64,000 nucleotides of DNA from Candidatus Brocadia sp. WS118 (GCA_007618135.1 PHFX01000152.1:1-64000), one strand, 5' to 3'. Counted from the stretch's first letter, positions 8,842 through 17,411 are shown. The notes: generated by a model from the letters alone, not told the origin. A program made the numbers and translations.

Positions 8842-9849
8842 ATGAAATATTTTCCAGTAGGAAAACTTGATATCCGTCTGTTGGAAAAACTCCTCAACTC
8901 AAACCCGATTACTGACCCGAGAATCATTGTAGGTCCCAGGATTGGTGAGGATGCAGCCGTCATCGATTTTGGGAAAAAATACCTTGTAGCCAAGACCGAC
9001 CCCATTACCTTTACCACCCACCGTATCGGCTGGTATGCCGTCAACGTAAACGCCAATGACATTGCCGCCATGGGGGCAACTCCCAAGTGGTTCATGGCAA
9101 CATTGCTGCTGCCTGAAGGAAAGACAGACAGAAAGCTGGTCACGCGTATATTTCAAGACATTATGAAATCGACCCAAAAACTCAACATTACCCTGTGCGG
9201 CGGACACACGGAAATTTCATATAAGATCGATCGTCCCATCATCATTGGCCACATGCTGGGTGAAGTGGAAAGGGACAAGCTTGTGGTAAACTCAAATGCA
9301 AAACCAGGTGATGACCTTTTACTCACCAAGGGGATTGCCATTGAAGGAACGGCCATTATTGCACGTGAAAAGCCCGCATTCATCCGGAAGAAATTTGGTG
9401 ACCGGTTTCTGAAAAGGGCACAGACATTCATCGACAAGCCCGGATTGAGCATCGTTGCAGATGCCTTGCTGGCGAATACAGCAGCCAGCATTCATGCCAT
9501 GCATGACCCAACGGAGGGTGGACTGTCTACTGGCATTCTGGAGCTTACGAAGGCCTCAGGAACGGGAGCTATCATTTACGCAGAAAAGATCCCATGCTAT
9601 AAAGAAACTAACGAGTTATGCACGTTGTTCGGCATCCACCCGCTTGGCCTCATTGCGTCGGGATCGCTGCTGATCGCACTTCACCCCGCGGATACCAAGA
9701 AAGTCGTTGCCATCCTTGGAAAGCATGGTATCGCATGCACCCATATCGGCAGCCTTACGAAGAGAACCGAGGGATTAAGGCTTTTAACAAAAGGAAAACT
9801 GGTAAGCATGCCTGCCTTTAAGGTAGATGAGATCACGAAAGTTTTGTAA
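8842..9849 (+). CDS. AIR synthase-related / HypE-like protein
   Basis: A 335-aa protein of the PurM/HypE/SelD/ThiL fold. The N-terminal GEDAAVIDF and NANDIAAMGATP motifs form the ATP/metal-binding dimer domain; HDPTEGGL (about residues 221-228) is typical of HypE-like members. It lacks the HypE C-terminal PRIC cysteine motif, since it ends FKVDEITKVL, so a true carbamoyl-dehydratase role in NiFe hydrogenase maturation is doubtful. It probably activates a small metabolite by phosphorylation. No hyp neighbours are visible. Confidence 0.8.
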   Translation: MKYFPVGKLDIRLLEKLLNSNPITDPRIIVGPRIGEDAAVIDFGKKYLVAKTDPITFTTHRIGWYAVNVNANDIAAMGATPKWFMATLLLPEGKTDRKLVTRIFQDIMKSTQKLNITLCGGHTEISYKIDRPIIIGHMLGEVERDKLVVNSNAKPGDDLLLTKGIAIEGTAIIAREKPAFIRKKFGDRFLKRAQTFIDKPGLSIVADALLANTAASIHAMHDPTEGGLSTGILELTKASGTGAIIYAEKIPCYKETNELCTLFGIHPLGLIASGSLLIALHPADTKKVVAILGKHGIACTHIGSLTKRTEGLRLLTKGKLVSMPAFKVDEITKVL

Positions 9850-9868
9850 AGAAATGGGGTTATGAATG

Positions 9869-10016
9869 TTAAGGAACTATGTGTAATGGTTGCCGTTTTT
9901 CATGAAAAAGGATAAATCGTTTAATCCAATAAACATACGCCTCTTCGGTCCTCATGCTATAATGCTTTACCCTGATTGCATCTCGAAACCTGATCCAGCA
10001 ATTTTGGTTTTGGCAT
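9869..10016 (-). pseudogene. Integron-type tyrosine recombinase (intI) remnant
   Basis: The ATG at 10016 has AAGGA upstream and starts MPKPKLLDQV, the usual IntI N-terminus. One extra T shifts the frame, after which RDAIRVKHYSMRTEEAYVY and WIKRFILFHEKRQP continue in the next frame. These are the N-terminal SAM-like (core-binding) helices of integron integrases. Coding similarity ends near 9897 and a stop follows at 9869; the catalytic domain (R-H-R-Y) is gone. So only about 45 of about 320 codons remain, and they are broken. Its 5' end faces the GNAT and PNPOx genes, the normal integron layout. Confidence 0.85.
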
Positions 10017-10100
10017 AGGAGTTCCTTTTCATTATAGAAAAAATAAAAATATTGCACTATTCTGGTAATTAAGGTATAGCATCTGCACAATACGCGTGAT

Positions 10101-10182
10101 ACCTTATTATATGCCCAAATAGCCGTATAATAAGTCACCAGTAAACGTATTATATGTACTAATAGCCGTAAAATAAGACAGC
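10101..10182. repeat. 43-bp direct repeats next to the integrase remnant
   Basis: Two diverged direct copies (about 10101-10138 and 10144-10182) share TTATTATATG and AATAGCCGTAtAATAAG. The second overlaps an inverted repeat, GTACTAATAGC (10156-10166) with GCTATTAGTAC (10181-10191). This is where an attI recombination site and the cassette promoter would lie in a working integron. Confidence 0.55.
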
Positions 10183-10202
10183 TATTAGTACGCCTAATTC
10201 AT

Positions 10203-10208
10203 GTTAGC
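10203..10208 (+). other. Integron-like core site GTTAGC (cassette boundary)
   Basis: ATGTTAGCC lies 24 nt upstream of the GNAT start, at the expected junction between attI and the first cassette. The motif is short, so support comes from its position and the repeated occurrence at 10753, 24515 and 25484. Confidence 0.4.
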
Positions 10209-10232
10209 CGCCTCTATATCGGGCACTCATTG

Positions 10233-10742
10233 ATGATCGAAATCCGCAAAGAAGAACCGCAAGACCGAGACGCCGTTCACGATCTGAACTCGGCTGCATT
10301 CGACAACGGCCCAGAAGCCACACTCGTCGACAAGCTCCGTGCCTCATGCAATGACTATCTCGCTTTCGTCGCGGTCGAAGATGGTGCGGTCGTCGGCCAC
10401 ATACTGTTCACTCCGGTCACAATTGATAGCTACAGCGTAGTGGGCATGGGTTTGGCACCAATGGCAGTAATGCCTTCACATCAAAGAAAAGGCATTGGAT
10501 CTCAACTTGTCCGCTACGGGCTTGACCACTTGCGTCAGTCCGGTTGCCCGTTCGTCATCGTTTTGGGACACCCCGAGTATTACCCACGCTTTAGCTTTGA
10601 GCTTGCATCCAAATACCACCTTCTCTGCCAATGGGAAGGCGTCCCCGACGAGGCATTCATGGTGGCCATTGCCGATGACAATGCCTTGCCCAAAGCTGGT
10701 GGTGTAGCACGGTATCGCGGGGAGTTCGATAATGCCATGTAG
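10233..10742 (+). CDS. GNAT family N-acetyltransferase
   Basis: A 169-aa acetyl-CoA-dependent acetyltransferase of the COG3153 type. The acetyl-CoA pyrophosphate-binding loop is visible as HQRKGIGSQL (about residues 89-98), preceded by LAPMAVMPS. The ATG at 10233 is used. The substrate is unknown (small molecule or protein). Base use (GCGGTCGAAGATG, CTCGTCGACAAGC) is GC-richer than most neighbours, in line with horizontal arrival. It is the first gene downstream of the integrase remnant and sits between two GTTAGC core-like sites, so it is best read as an integron cassette gene. Confidence 0.87.
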   Translation: MIEIRKEEPQDRDAVHDLNSAAFDNGPEATLVDKLRASCNDYLAFVAVEDGAVVGHILFTPVTIDSYSVVGMGLAPMAVMPSHQRKGIGSQLVRYGLDHLRQSGCPFVIVLGHPEYYPRFSFELASKYHLLCQWEGVPDEAFMVAIADDNALPKAGGVARYRGEFDNAM

Positions 10743-10752
10743 GTGGCTAAAC

Positions 10753-10758
10753 GTTAGC
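10753..10758 (+). other. Integron-like core site GTTAGC after GNAT
   Basis: GGTGGCTAAACGTTAGCA directly follows the GNAT stop and resembles the 3' arm (L', R') of an attC site. The 5' arm is not recognisable, so the site is partial. Confidence 0.4.
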
Positions 10759-10789
10759 ATAAAAAGAAACCTCATTAAGGAGAAACACA

Positions 10790-11161
10790 ATGATCGACGA
10801 AAAACTATTAGAAATCATGAAAAAAGATGGGGTTGTTGCCATAGCGACATTGGGAGAAGATGGACCACATTTGGTCAACACATGGAACAGCTATTTGAGA
10901 ATTTCGGAGGAGGGTCGATTGTTTATTCCCGCAGGTTATATGCACAAAACGGAGGCCAACATTGCTTACAATCCCGATGTACTGATCACATTGGGAAGCA
11001 GTAAAGTTAAGGGGTTGCATGGGCCAGGTGCAGGTTTTCTTATTAAGGGAAAAGCAGAGTTCATAAAGTCTGGGCCTGATTTTGATTTCATGAAGGCAAA
11101 ATTCAGTTGGTTACGCGCCACCTTGGCCGTTACAATCGAATCAGCGACGCAAACTTGGTAA
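10790..11161 (+). CDS. Pyridoxamine 5'-phosphate oxidase family protein
   Basis: A 123-aa FMN-binding split-barrel protein. The segment VAIATLGEDGPHLVNTWNS and the C-terminal WLRATLAVTIESATQTW are typical of the small PNPOx-like group that often appears as single-gene cassettes or stress genes. A clear AAGGAGAA site precedes the ATG. It could bind FMN, F420 or heme; the reaction is unknown. It is followed 66 nt later by an attC-like site, so with the GNAT gene it forms a short cassette pair. Confidence 0.82.
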   Translation: MIDEKLLEIMKKDGVVAIATLGEDGPHLVNTWNSYLRISEEGRLFIPAGYMHKTEANIAYNPDVLITLGSSKVKGLHGPGAGFLIKGKAEFIKSGPDFDFMKAKFSWLRATLAVTIESATQTW

Positions 11162-11226
11162 CGGCTATTGGGCTGATTCGTTGCTTGGTATTTACATCCA
11201 TGAGACAAAAGTAGATTACAGAAACT

Positions 11227-11273
11227 GCTAACAAAACAATCAACCCGACCGGCCGGTTATCGTTGCGTTATGC
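11227..11273 (+). other. attC-like recombination site
   Basis: GCTAACAAAACAATCAACC at the left pairs imperfectly with CCGGTTATCGTTGCGTTATGC at the right (to 11273), giving the bulged hairpin expected of attC, with R''-like GCTAAC and R'-like GTTATGC. It is short (47 bp), placed right after the PNPOx gene. Confidence 0.6.
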
Positions 11274-11697
11274 TGGGAATATATACAAATCTCGTAACCA
11301 TCGCATTCATACATGCGTTATTCATAAAATAATCCTATCTTTGGTACCAAAAATCCCTTCAAATAAAATCTTATATAATCAGACACAAAATTAATTTCGA
11401 TTTTACAACGAGTGTTTTTTAAACCTATGATGTGATTCGAAATAGCTGATTTAATCTGCAAGAATAAACTAACGTACCTTAACGCAATAATCCTTAGTAA
11501 ACGCTTACGTCTTGTTATCTGTAACAAACACAGAGTAACCTCTGGTGCTGTGTCTCATCTACCTTGACACGATACGGTTTCTTTTGCTAGTATCTTACCA
11601 TAAAATATTCTAAAAACTTGTATCCGTAGCTGCTTTTCAAGCAACCGAGACGGTTGCGCTACCAGATTAAATTTCCTGTACATTAAAATAGGAACCT
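11274..11697. other. Intergenic region upstream of priA
   Basis: No gene is seen in these 424 bases. A short hairpin GCAACCGAGACGGTTGC lies near 11641-11657, with the same architecture as GCGACCAGACTGGTCGC at 58003 and GCGACGAGGCTCGTCGC at 63710. The priA promoter is probably here but is not clear. Confidence 0.4.
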
Positions 11698-14016
11698 ATG
11701 CCTGCCAGTCTTCCCAATCAGAATCCCCCCTCCACATATCCAATTGATATCCGACCGGAAACGCACACGAGTCCGGCAAATCAACCACCTCAGAAATTAT
11801 ACGCAGAAGTGGTCGTCAATATCCCTTTACAGAAAGTGTTTCATTACCGTGTCCCCCCACACTTACAAGAAAATCTGGCGGCAGGTATGCGGGTAAGAAT
11901 ACCCTTTGGAAACAAAATCATGACGGGGTTTTGTGTCGGTTTTACTGACACACCATGTACTGACAAAACAAAAGACATCATAAGTATCATCGATAAAGAG
12001 CCGCTGATTGATGACATCATGCTGAAGATTACCCGCTGGCTATCGTCCCATTACTGCTGCGGATGGGGAGAAGCAATCTCTGCGGTTGTTCCGCCTGTGG
12101 TTCGGAGTAAAATAAAGGAAAAATGGAACACCTTTGTGAGAGGCAATCCGCATACCCTGGCCTTTAACCAGGAAACCCTGTCGCAAATGAAAACACGCGC
12201 ACCAAAACAGGCAAAGGTACTGGAAATCCTTTTAGAACATCCTGACGAAATAAGCGCCAAAGAAGTGATCCGCATCAGTGGCTGCAAGATGCCCGGCCTT
12301 CGCCAACTGGAGAAAAAAGGTTTCCTTACGCTTGAAAATAAACTCCAGGATGCTGCAAACACGCCTCGTAACACCGATCGATTGCAGCAACATCTCACCC
12401 TTACCCAGGAGCAGCAAAAGGCATTCGACACCATTTGCAAAAGACTTGATGGGCCAAAGCCGGGCGTTCTCTTGCTTCACGGTATTACGGGAAGCGGGAA
12501 GACGGAGATATACCTGCAATCTATAACAAAGGTGCTCGAACAGGGTCGCAAGGCTATTTACCTTGTCCCTGAGATATCCCTTACTCCACAGACCATTCAA
12601 AGAATAAAGGCGCGGTTCAACAAGGTTGCCGTATTACACAGCAGCCTCCTGGGCACTGTCCACCAAGCACAATGGAACGATATTAAAGACGGCAGGGTGG
12701 ATATCGTCATTGGCGCACGGTCATCCATCTTTGCCCCCCTGAAGAATGTTGGGTTGATTATCATCGATGAGGAACACGAGAATACCTATAAGCAGGAAAA
12801 TAATCCCCGATACAATGCCAGGGATATCGCCATTCTCAGGGCAACCTATGAAAATGCCATGGTGATCATGGGCACAGCCACACCCTCACTGGAAAGTTAC
12901 GATCAGGCACTGAAAGGAAACTATGAAAAGATCGTCCTTTCCAGAAGGATTGGTGAGCGGCAACTCCCCCCTGTCGATATTGTTGATATGAGTGAAGAGG
13001 TCCGCAAACGCCGGGGCTATAACATTATTTCCCAGCGGTTGGAATATTACATGAATCAATCCCTTGCCCGGAGGGAACAGGTGATCTTGTTTCTCAACCG
13101 CAGAGGTTTTGCGCCCTATATCAACTGTAAACGGTGCGGATTTGTATTGAAATGTCAGCGTTGTGATATCCCCATGACCTTTCATAAAAAACTCAATACG
13201 ATCTTATGCCATTATTGCTATGCAGAGACCCGTCCGCCGGAATCTTGCCCGGATTGCCTGGCTAATACTATTAATTATCGTGGTTTTGGGACTGAAAAGA
13301 TTGAAGATGAAATCAAGAACAAGTTCCCCAATTATCAAATTATTCGAATGGACAGCGATTCTATGCGTGTGCGTGACTCCCATGAAAAGGCGCTGACTGC
13401 ATTTGAACGGGGGGAGTTTCAGATATTACTTGGCACCCAAATGATTGCAAAAGGGTTGGATTTTCCCAACGTCACCCTCGTGGGGGTAATCTCAGCGGAC
13501 ACGATATTGAACCTGCCTGATTTTCGTGCCGGTGAGAGGACATTCCAACTCATCTCACAGGTTGCAGGCCGTACCGGCAGAGGGACAAAGGGCGGGAGGG
13601 TGGTGGTGCAATCCTATAACCCCAGGCACTACAGCATCACGTATGCAGCAGCCCACGATTATGAAGGATTTGCAGGAAAAGAATTGGAATACAGAAAACA
13701 ATTACTTTACCCCCCTTTTGGAAAACTGACACGGATCGTCTTCCGCAGCCCGCACGAGGACAAGACCAAGGAAAAATCCGCTCTTGTTGCCGACAAGCTG
13801 AAAGAGATTGCAAGGACAGCGGGGAATCATCTGGACATACTCGGACCATCACCAGCCCCCGTGACGAAGATCAACGATCTGTTCCGATGGCACATTCTAT
13901 TAAAAGCACAACACCACACGAGTATTCATCATGCCCTTCAGGGGATTGCAGACATGCTGAAACCGTCAAAAGGCGTACAAGCGATGGTGGATGTTGATCC
14001 TTATATGATGCTATGA
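11698..14016 (+). CDS. priA: Primosomal protein N' (replication restart helicase PriA)
   Basis: A 772-aa superfamily-2 DNA helicase that reloads the replisome at stalled forks. An N-terminal 3'-end-binding domain is followed by Walker A GITGSGKT (262-269), Walker B DEEH (357-360), a GTATPS motif, and the eight zinc-binding cysteines near 477, 480, 486, 489, 504, 507, 517 and 520 inserted in the second RecA-like domain. The C-terminal LGPSPAPVTKI segment is typical. Length and motifs are complete. The first 30 residues are Pro-rich and poorly conserved, so the true start may be slightly downstream. Confidence 0.96.
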   Translation: MPASLPNQNPPSTYPIDIRPETHTSPANQPPQKLYAEVVVNIPLQKVFHYRVPPHLQENLAAGMRVRIPFGNKIMTGFCVGFTDTPCTDKTKDIISIIDKEPLIDDIMLKITRWLSSHYCCGWGEAISAVVPPVVRSKIKEKWNTFVRGNPHTLAFNQETLSQMKTRAPKQAKVLEILLEHPDEISAKEVIRISGCKMPGLRQLEKKGFLTLENKLQDAANTPRNTDRLQQHLTLTQEQQKAFDTICKRLDGPKPGVLLLHGITGSGKTEIYLQSITKVLEQGRKAIYLVPEISLTPQTIQRIKARFNKVAVLHSSLLGTVHQAQWNDIKDGRVDIVIGARSSIFAPLKNVGLIIIDEEHENTYKQENNPRYNARDIAILRATYENAMVIMGTATPSLESYDQALKGNYEKIVLSRRIGERQLPPVDIVDMSEEVRKRRGYNIISQRLEYYMNQSLARREQVILFLNRRGFAPYINCKRCGFVLKCQRCDIPMTFHKKLNTILCHYCYAETRPPESCPDCLANTINYRGFGTEKIEDEIKNKFPNYQIIRMDSDSMRVRDSHEKALTAFERGEFQILLGTQMIAKGLDFPNVTLVGVISADTILNLPDFRAGERTFQLISQVAGRTGRGTKGGRVVVQSYNPRHYSITYAAAHDYEGFAGKELEYRKQLLYPPFGKLTRIVFRSPHEDKTKEKSALVADKLKEIARTAGNHLDILGPSPAPVTKINDLFRWHILLKAQHHTSIHHALQGIADMLKPSKGVQAMVDVDPYMML

Positions 14017-14234
14017 TAACGGGTATTTTTGCCTATTTTTGCAAGTGACTGAACATGTGTCTGTTATGATTGTAATGATTTGTAGCAAATAACTTACGAT
14101 ACAAATTTATTTCCTTCTGATTCCTGAACATTCCGATTGTGTCGGTCACGATTTAGTCACGGTAAAAAAGTATTGTTGAAGAGTTGTTTTTTTCGTAATC
14201 AAACTTTAAGGATTTCCTGATACAAAATTTGTTG
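14017..14234. other. Intergenic region after priA
   Basis: AT-rich, no gene seen. It leads into the promoter candidate of the toxin-antitoxin genes that follow. Confidence 0.35.
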
Positions 14235-14262
14235 TTGACTTTAATATTTTACAGGGTAAGAT
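14235..14262 (+). promoter_or_regulatory. Candidate sigma70-type promoter for the AbrB-like gene
   Basis: TTGACT (14235-14240), a 16-nt spacer and TAAGAT (14257-14262), about 42 nt before the ATG at 14305, with AAGGA as ribosome-binding site. AbrB-type antitoxins usually repress their own promoter. Confidence 0.45.
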
Positions 14263-14304
14263 ATTTTTACTATTTTACAATTCTATACAAGGATATAAGA
14301 AACT

Positions 14305-14574
14305 ATGAAAGCATTAACAATATCGTCAAAAGGTCAAATTGCCATACCGAAGGAAATAAGAGAGGTTTTGGACATTAAAGAAGGCGACAAATTAACTTAC
14401 AAACTGGAAAAGGGGAAGATTGTTTTAGAACCTATCGTGAACATTCCACGTTCACAGGCATGGTTTTGGACTTCTGAAGTGCAAAAGAAGGTGAAAAAGG
14501 CTGACAAAAACTTCAAGGAAGGCAGTTTTAAAACATATGAAATAGATACATTTGTTAAGGAATTAAAAGATTGA
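14305..14574 (+). CDS. AbrB/MazE-family antitoxin (SpoVT-AbrB domain)
   Basis: An 89-aa protein with a swapped-hairpin AbrB DNA-binding domain at residues 1-45 (TISSKGQIAIPKEIREVL) and a charged C-terminal tail that likely wraps the partner toxin. It is predicted to neutralise the RelE/ParE-like protein encoded directly downstream and to autoregulate. Its stop overlaps the next start (TTGA), a classic coupled antitoxin-toxin arrangement. Confidence 0.88.
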   Translation: MKALTISSKGQIAIPKEIREVLDIKEGDKLTYKLEKGKIVLEPIVNIPRSQAWFWTSEVQKKVKKADKNFKEGSFKTYEIDTFVKELKD

Positions 14575-14834
14575 GCAAATATCTTATTGCCGTTGAACCA
14601 GAATTTTTCCTCCAGTATGACAATCTGCCAATAGAAATCAAAAAGAAGTTTAAAAAGCAATTAATCTATCTGAAAGAGAATCCTAGACATAATTCATTGC
14701 AAATACACCGGCTCGAAGGGTCTGACTTCTGGGAGTTTTACGTGGACAAAGGGTATCGGTGTGTATTTAAACAAGAGGGAAATGTGTATAAGCTTTATTA
14801 TATAGGCACACACGATATAATTGATAAGTTTTGA
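14571..14834 (+). CDS. RelE/ParE-superfamily toxin
   Basis: An 87-aa RelE-like protein. The pattern ENPRHNSLQIHRLEG, then FWEFYVDKGYRCVF, then YYIGTHDIIDKF matches the ribosome-dependent RNase/gyrase-poison fold, including conserved basic residues and the C-terminal His (GTHD). It starts at TTG 14571, overlapping the antitoxin stop. Function as a growth inhibitor is family knowledge. A third small gene of antitoxin type follows immediately. Confidence 0.85.
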   Translation: MSKYLIAVEPEFFLQYDNLPIEIKKKFKKQLIYLKENPRHNSLQIHRLEGSDFWEFYVDKGYRCVFKQEGNVYKLYYIGTHDIIDKF

Positions 14835-14862
14835 ATGTTATACTGAAAAGGAGGTGATTAAA

Positions 14863-15051
14863 ATAGAGAAAATATCTACCATTGAACGTTTACAAGCAAT
14901 GGAAGAGTTATGGGACTCATTAGGCAAAAAAGAAGAAATTGCATCTCCGGAGTGGCATAAAGACATTCTCAAAGAAAGAAATTTGAAAATTGAAAAGGGG
15001 AATGCTGAATATGTTTCATTGGAGGATTTAAAAGGCAGTCGTCATCAATGA
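14863..15051 (+). CDS. Addiction-module component protein, possible ATA start
   Basis: About 62 aa, like the small antitoxins of the addiction module component family (ERLQAMEELWDSL and a WHKDIL helix, then VSLEDLKG). The expected start, eight nt after a strong AGGAGG, is an ATA codon at 14863 rather than ATG; GTG at 14854 lies inside the ribosome-binding site and is unlikely. So translation may be weak or lost by a point change. It would normally precede a RelE toxin, but none follows. It overlaps nothing and ends before a non-coding gap. Confidence 0.6.
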   Translation: MEKISTIERLQAMEELWDSLGKKEEIASPEWHKDILKERNLKIEKGNAEYVSLEDLKGSRHQ

Positions 15052-15155
15052 AAACAAAAGGAGTATTTCTTTTACAGTCTTATTTCTGACCTTAAATCTC
15101 TGAAACTTTATGCTGGAATACACAATAAATAAATTTTAAAAATACATTCAAAGAA

Positions 15156-15353
15156 TTATTGTTTTTCCCTTTCTTTTATTTCACGAACAATATCCTCGAT
15201 GGTAACATCTTTAAATAATTTCTTGCGTTCTTTTGTATAGTCTCCCTCTCCCTTTTCACAAAGAAGAATAAACTTTGTGGCCTCAGCGTAACCAAGCTCC
15301 TTTACCAGAGCCTTCCACCCCATGGTTTTTATTTCGGCAAATGTAGTTCCCAT
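15156..15353 (-). CDS. Small hypothetical protein, probable PIN-module partner
   Basis: A 65-aa soluble, charged protein (MGTTFAEIKTMGWKALVKEL..., acidic C-terminus). No recognised domain. It starts one nt after the stop of the PIN-like fragment and probably shares its transcript. By position and size it could be the antitoxin of that module. It is read as intact. Confidence 0.5.
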   Translation of the reverse strand: MGTTFAEIKTMGWKALVKELGYAEATKFILLCEKGEGDYTKERKKLFKDVTIEDIVREIKEREKQ

Positions 15354-15354
15354 G

Positions 15355-15567
15355 TTATTTTACCTCAAATCCAATAAATTCTGCTTTTAAACTATCAGGG
15401 TTTTTGTTGTTTTCATATGCCAAGGCATCAGAAACTACAAGAATATAAGCGCCTGTTTCAATCTTCTCTAAAATATAAGTAAAAATGCTTGTTTCTAATG
15501 CAACCCTTTCGTATCTTTGATAGTCAAATGGTCTATTGTAAACACATAAATCAAGATATAATTTCAT
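15355..15567 (-). pseudogene. PIN-domain toxin with internal deletion
   Basis: The first 57 or so residues match the start of a PIN nuclease (MKLYLDLCVYNRPFD, then the VSDALAYENNKNPD segment holding the conserved Glu). The reading then jumps to EFIGFEVK, which looks like the extreme C-terminus of the same family. The central part with the other metal-binding acidic residues is absent (70 aa against about 145 expected). It is therefore probably inactive. Confidence 0.65.
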
Positions 15568-15761
15568 GTTCTTGCGTGTTAAGCGGCGTAAAAATAAATA
15601 CCTGAATCTTGCACCAAACAGACCGCTCCCGTGTGAGCGGTAAAATTTATTAAATCAGCATCAATATCACGAGCTGATTGCCCATACCAAGAAGTTTTCT
15701 AGGGGTATTTTCAGTTCTTTTTCTCTGGCAGATGCCACTTTTTGCACGCAGTCAACACCTC

Positions 15762-17411
15762 GTGCAAGAAATTTCTTGCACCACCGTCACGGAGAAAAAG
15801 CAACTTGCTTTATCCCCAGCACACCGAGGTGTCTTGAAGGCCATCTCCTGCTGTCAAGCCATGGCCTTACCTGCCGGAGACGTTCATCGAGATACCCCAT
15901 GAACCGGAAAAGACCTGCAACCCTGCTGTCATGCTGGGAATATTTCACCTCATGAGTATTTGCATGACCAGTAATCTTGGCCGCTATGAACAAAAGCTTT
16001 AAACGGGCAATCCGTATCGTATTGTCTACCACCTCTCGTGCAGCACATGTTGGTTCCGCTTTACTTTCTTTTTCCTGTCGCTCCTGCTCCAACTGGCTAT
16101 GTCCCGCAACCATCTTGAATGACCGCCAGATATTGTAGGAAAGCATTACGATCTGAAAATACGCATAGTTGGTCGCAAATTTGTTCGATACTATGGCTGC
16201 CAACCCTTCCCGCTTGGCCTCCCCTATCAGGTTCTCACTATCTGCCCTCTTGTCATACTCGTCTATCACTTTATGAGCCTTTTCCTCTTTGTTCGTAACA
16301 AATATCCGGTAGATATACTTGTCTTCTTCCAAAAGCTTCAGTTGAACGGCCTTTCCTTCTCGTGCCTCGTCTTCCGGTATGCGCATGGCAACAAAACGAC
16401 ACTCCTGTTTCCACCCCATCGGCTGATAGATACACTCATTATATTCAACCCTGTCTGCCCCTCGAACCTTGTACCACTTTGTTGGATCAAAGGGTGGATT
16501 GCATCCCTTATTGCCAAAGATAAACAAATATCCTTCTTCAAGAGCTGCTTCCACACTCTCCCAACCAATGAACTCCCCGTCACCACGAAGGATTACTTTC
16601 TTTACGCAACCAGGAAGATATTTCTTAAAACTCCGAATAACCTCTCCTACCTCCTCACTTCCCATCGTCTCGCCTACCCGTAATTTCCCGGCAAAATATT
16701 CCCGCGTCTCCTCGATAAAACACAGCACCGGACGAAATCCCTTCTTCCCTCGATTCTTCGTATTATGCCCCTTGCGTCCACCTTGCTGATTCCCATAGAG
16801 GGTCTCTACCGTTGTGTCCATATCTATGTGGATCGTCTCGTACCCGATCTCGCATACATGCCACACCCGCTCCCTCAGTGCACTCATTACCATCAGCAAT
16901 GACTTCCCTTGATTTATCCCCAATGAATCCACATATCTCCAGTATGTCGTGACAAACGGAAGTTTCACCACCTGAAATATGGAACACAACATCGAGTCCG
17001 TCTGGATATACAGAAAATGCCATACCCGGTTGAACCCTATAAACAAGAGCATGATAAAACCATATACCATCTTCTGGTGACCCATCTCCGGTGTGCGTGA
17101 CGGTGGATTATACAATCCCTCAAATATCTCTTGAAACCGTATCAACTCCATAAACTTTACCAGCCCCAAAAGCCCTCCAAATGGACTTAGCCGCTCACTG
17201 CAATAACGGTACACTGTAGAATGCCCTATTTTACTCGCCTGTACGGGACACTCTGCTTTTCCTTGATTTTCACGCCTCTTAGCGGTATCCTTATCTTGCT
17301 CTTTAACCATTTGGGTTACCTCCTCTTATTATTAGAGTACTGTCACTTACCCTATTATAATGAAGTAATCCTTATGGTTTCACTACCTTTTATCTTGCAC
17401 TTGTGCAAGAT
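15762..17411 (-). mobile_element. IS1380-family insertion sequence (approximate limits)
   Basis: The transposase is flanked by two short palindromes that share the arms GTGCAAGA/TCTTGCAC: GTGCAAGAAATTTCTTGCAC at 15762-15781 and ATCTTGCACTTGTGCAAGAT at 17392-17411. These may be transposase-binding or end sequences, but I could not define exact terminal inverted repeats or a target duplication. The real ends may lie somewhat outside these limits. Confidence 0.6.
15787..17310 (-). CDS. IS1380-family transposase
   Basis: A 507-aa DDE transposase. The first catalytic Asp is in HIDMDTTVETLYGNQ, the second is in LRGDGEF, and the Glu is in the ADSENLIGEAKREG helix; all follow the IS1380 pattern, as does GYNPKK-like GHNTKNRGKKG. 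GAGGAGG precedes the ATG. The frame is open throughout, so it may be active. It lies between decayed toxin-antitoxin genes and a gene fragment next to guaB, consistent with insertion into accessory DNA. Confidence 0.92.
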   Translation of the reverse strand: MVKEQDKDTAKRRENQGKAECPVQASKIGHSTVYRYCSERLSPFGGLLGLVKFMELIRFQEIFEGLYNPPSRTPEMGHQKMVYGFIMLLFIGFNRVWHFLYIQTDSMLCSIFQVVKLPFVTTYWRYVDSLGINQGKSLLMVMSALRERVWHVCEIGYETIHIDMDTTVETLYGNQQGGRKGHNTKNRGKKGFRPVLCFIEETREYFAGKLRVGETMGSEEVGEVIRSFKKYLPGCVKKVILRGDGEFIGWESVEAALEEGYLFIFGNKGCNPPFDPTKWYKVRGADRVEYNECIYQPMGWKQECRFVAMRIPEDEAREGKAVQLKLLEEDKYIYRIFVTNKEEKAHKVIDEYDKRADSENLIGEAKREGLAAIVSNKFATNYAYFQIVMLSYNIWRSFKMVAGHSQLEQERQEKESKAEPTCAAREVVDNTIRIARLKLLFIAAKITGHANTHEVKYSQHDSRVAGLFRFMGYLDERLRQVRPWLDSRRWPSRHLGVLGIKQVAFSP

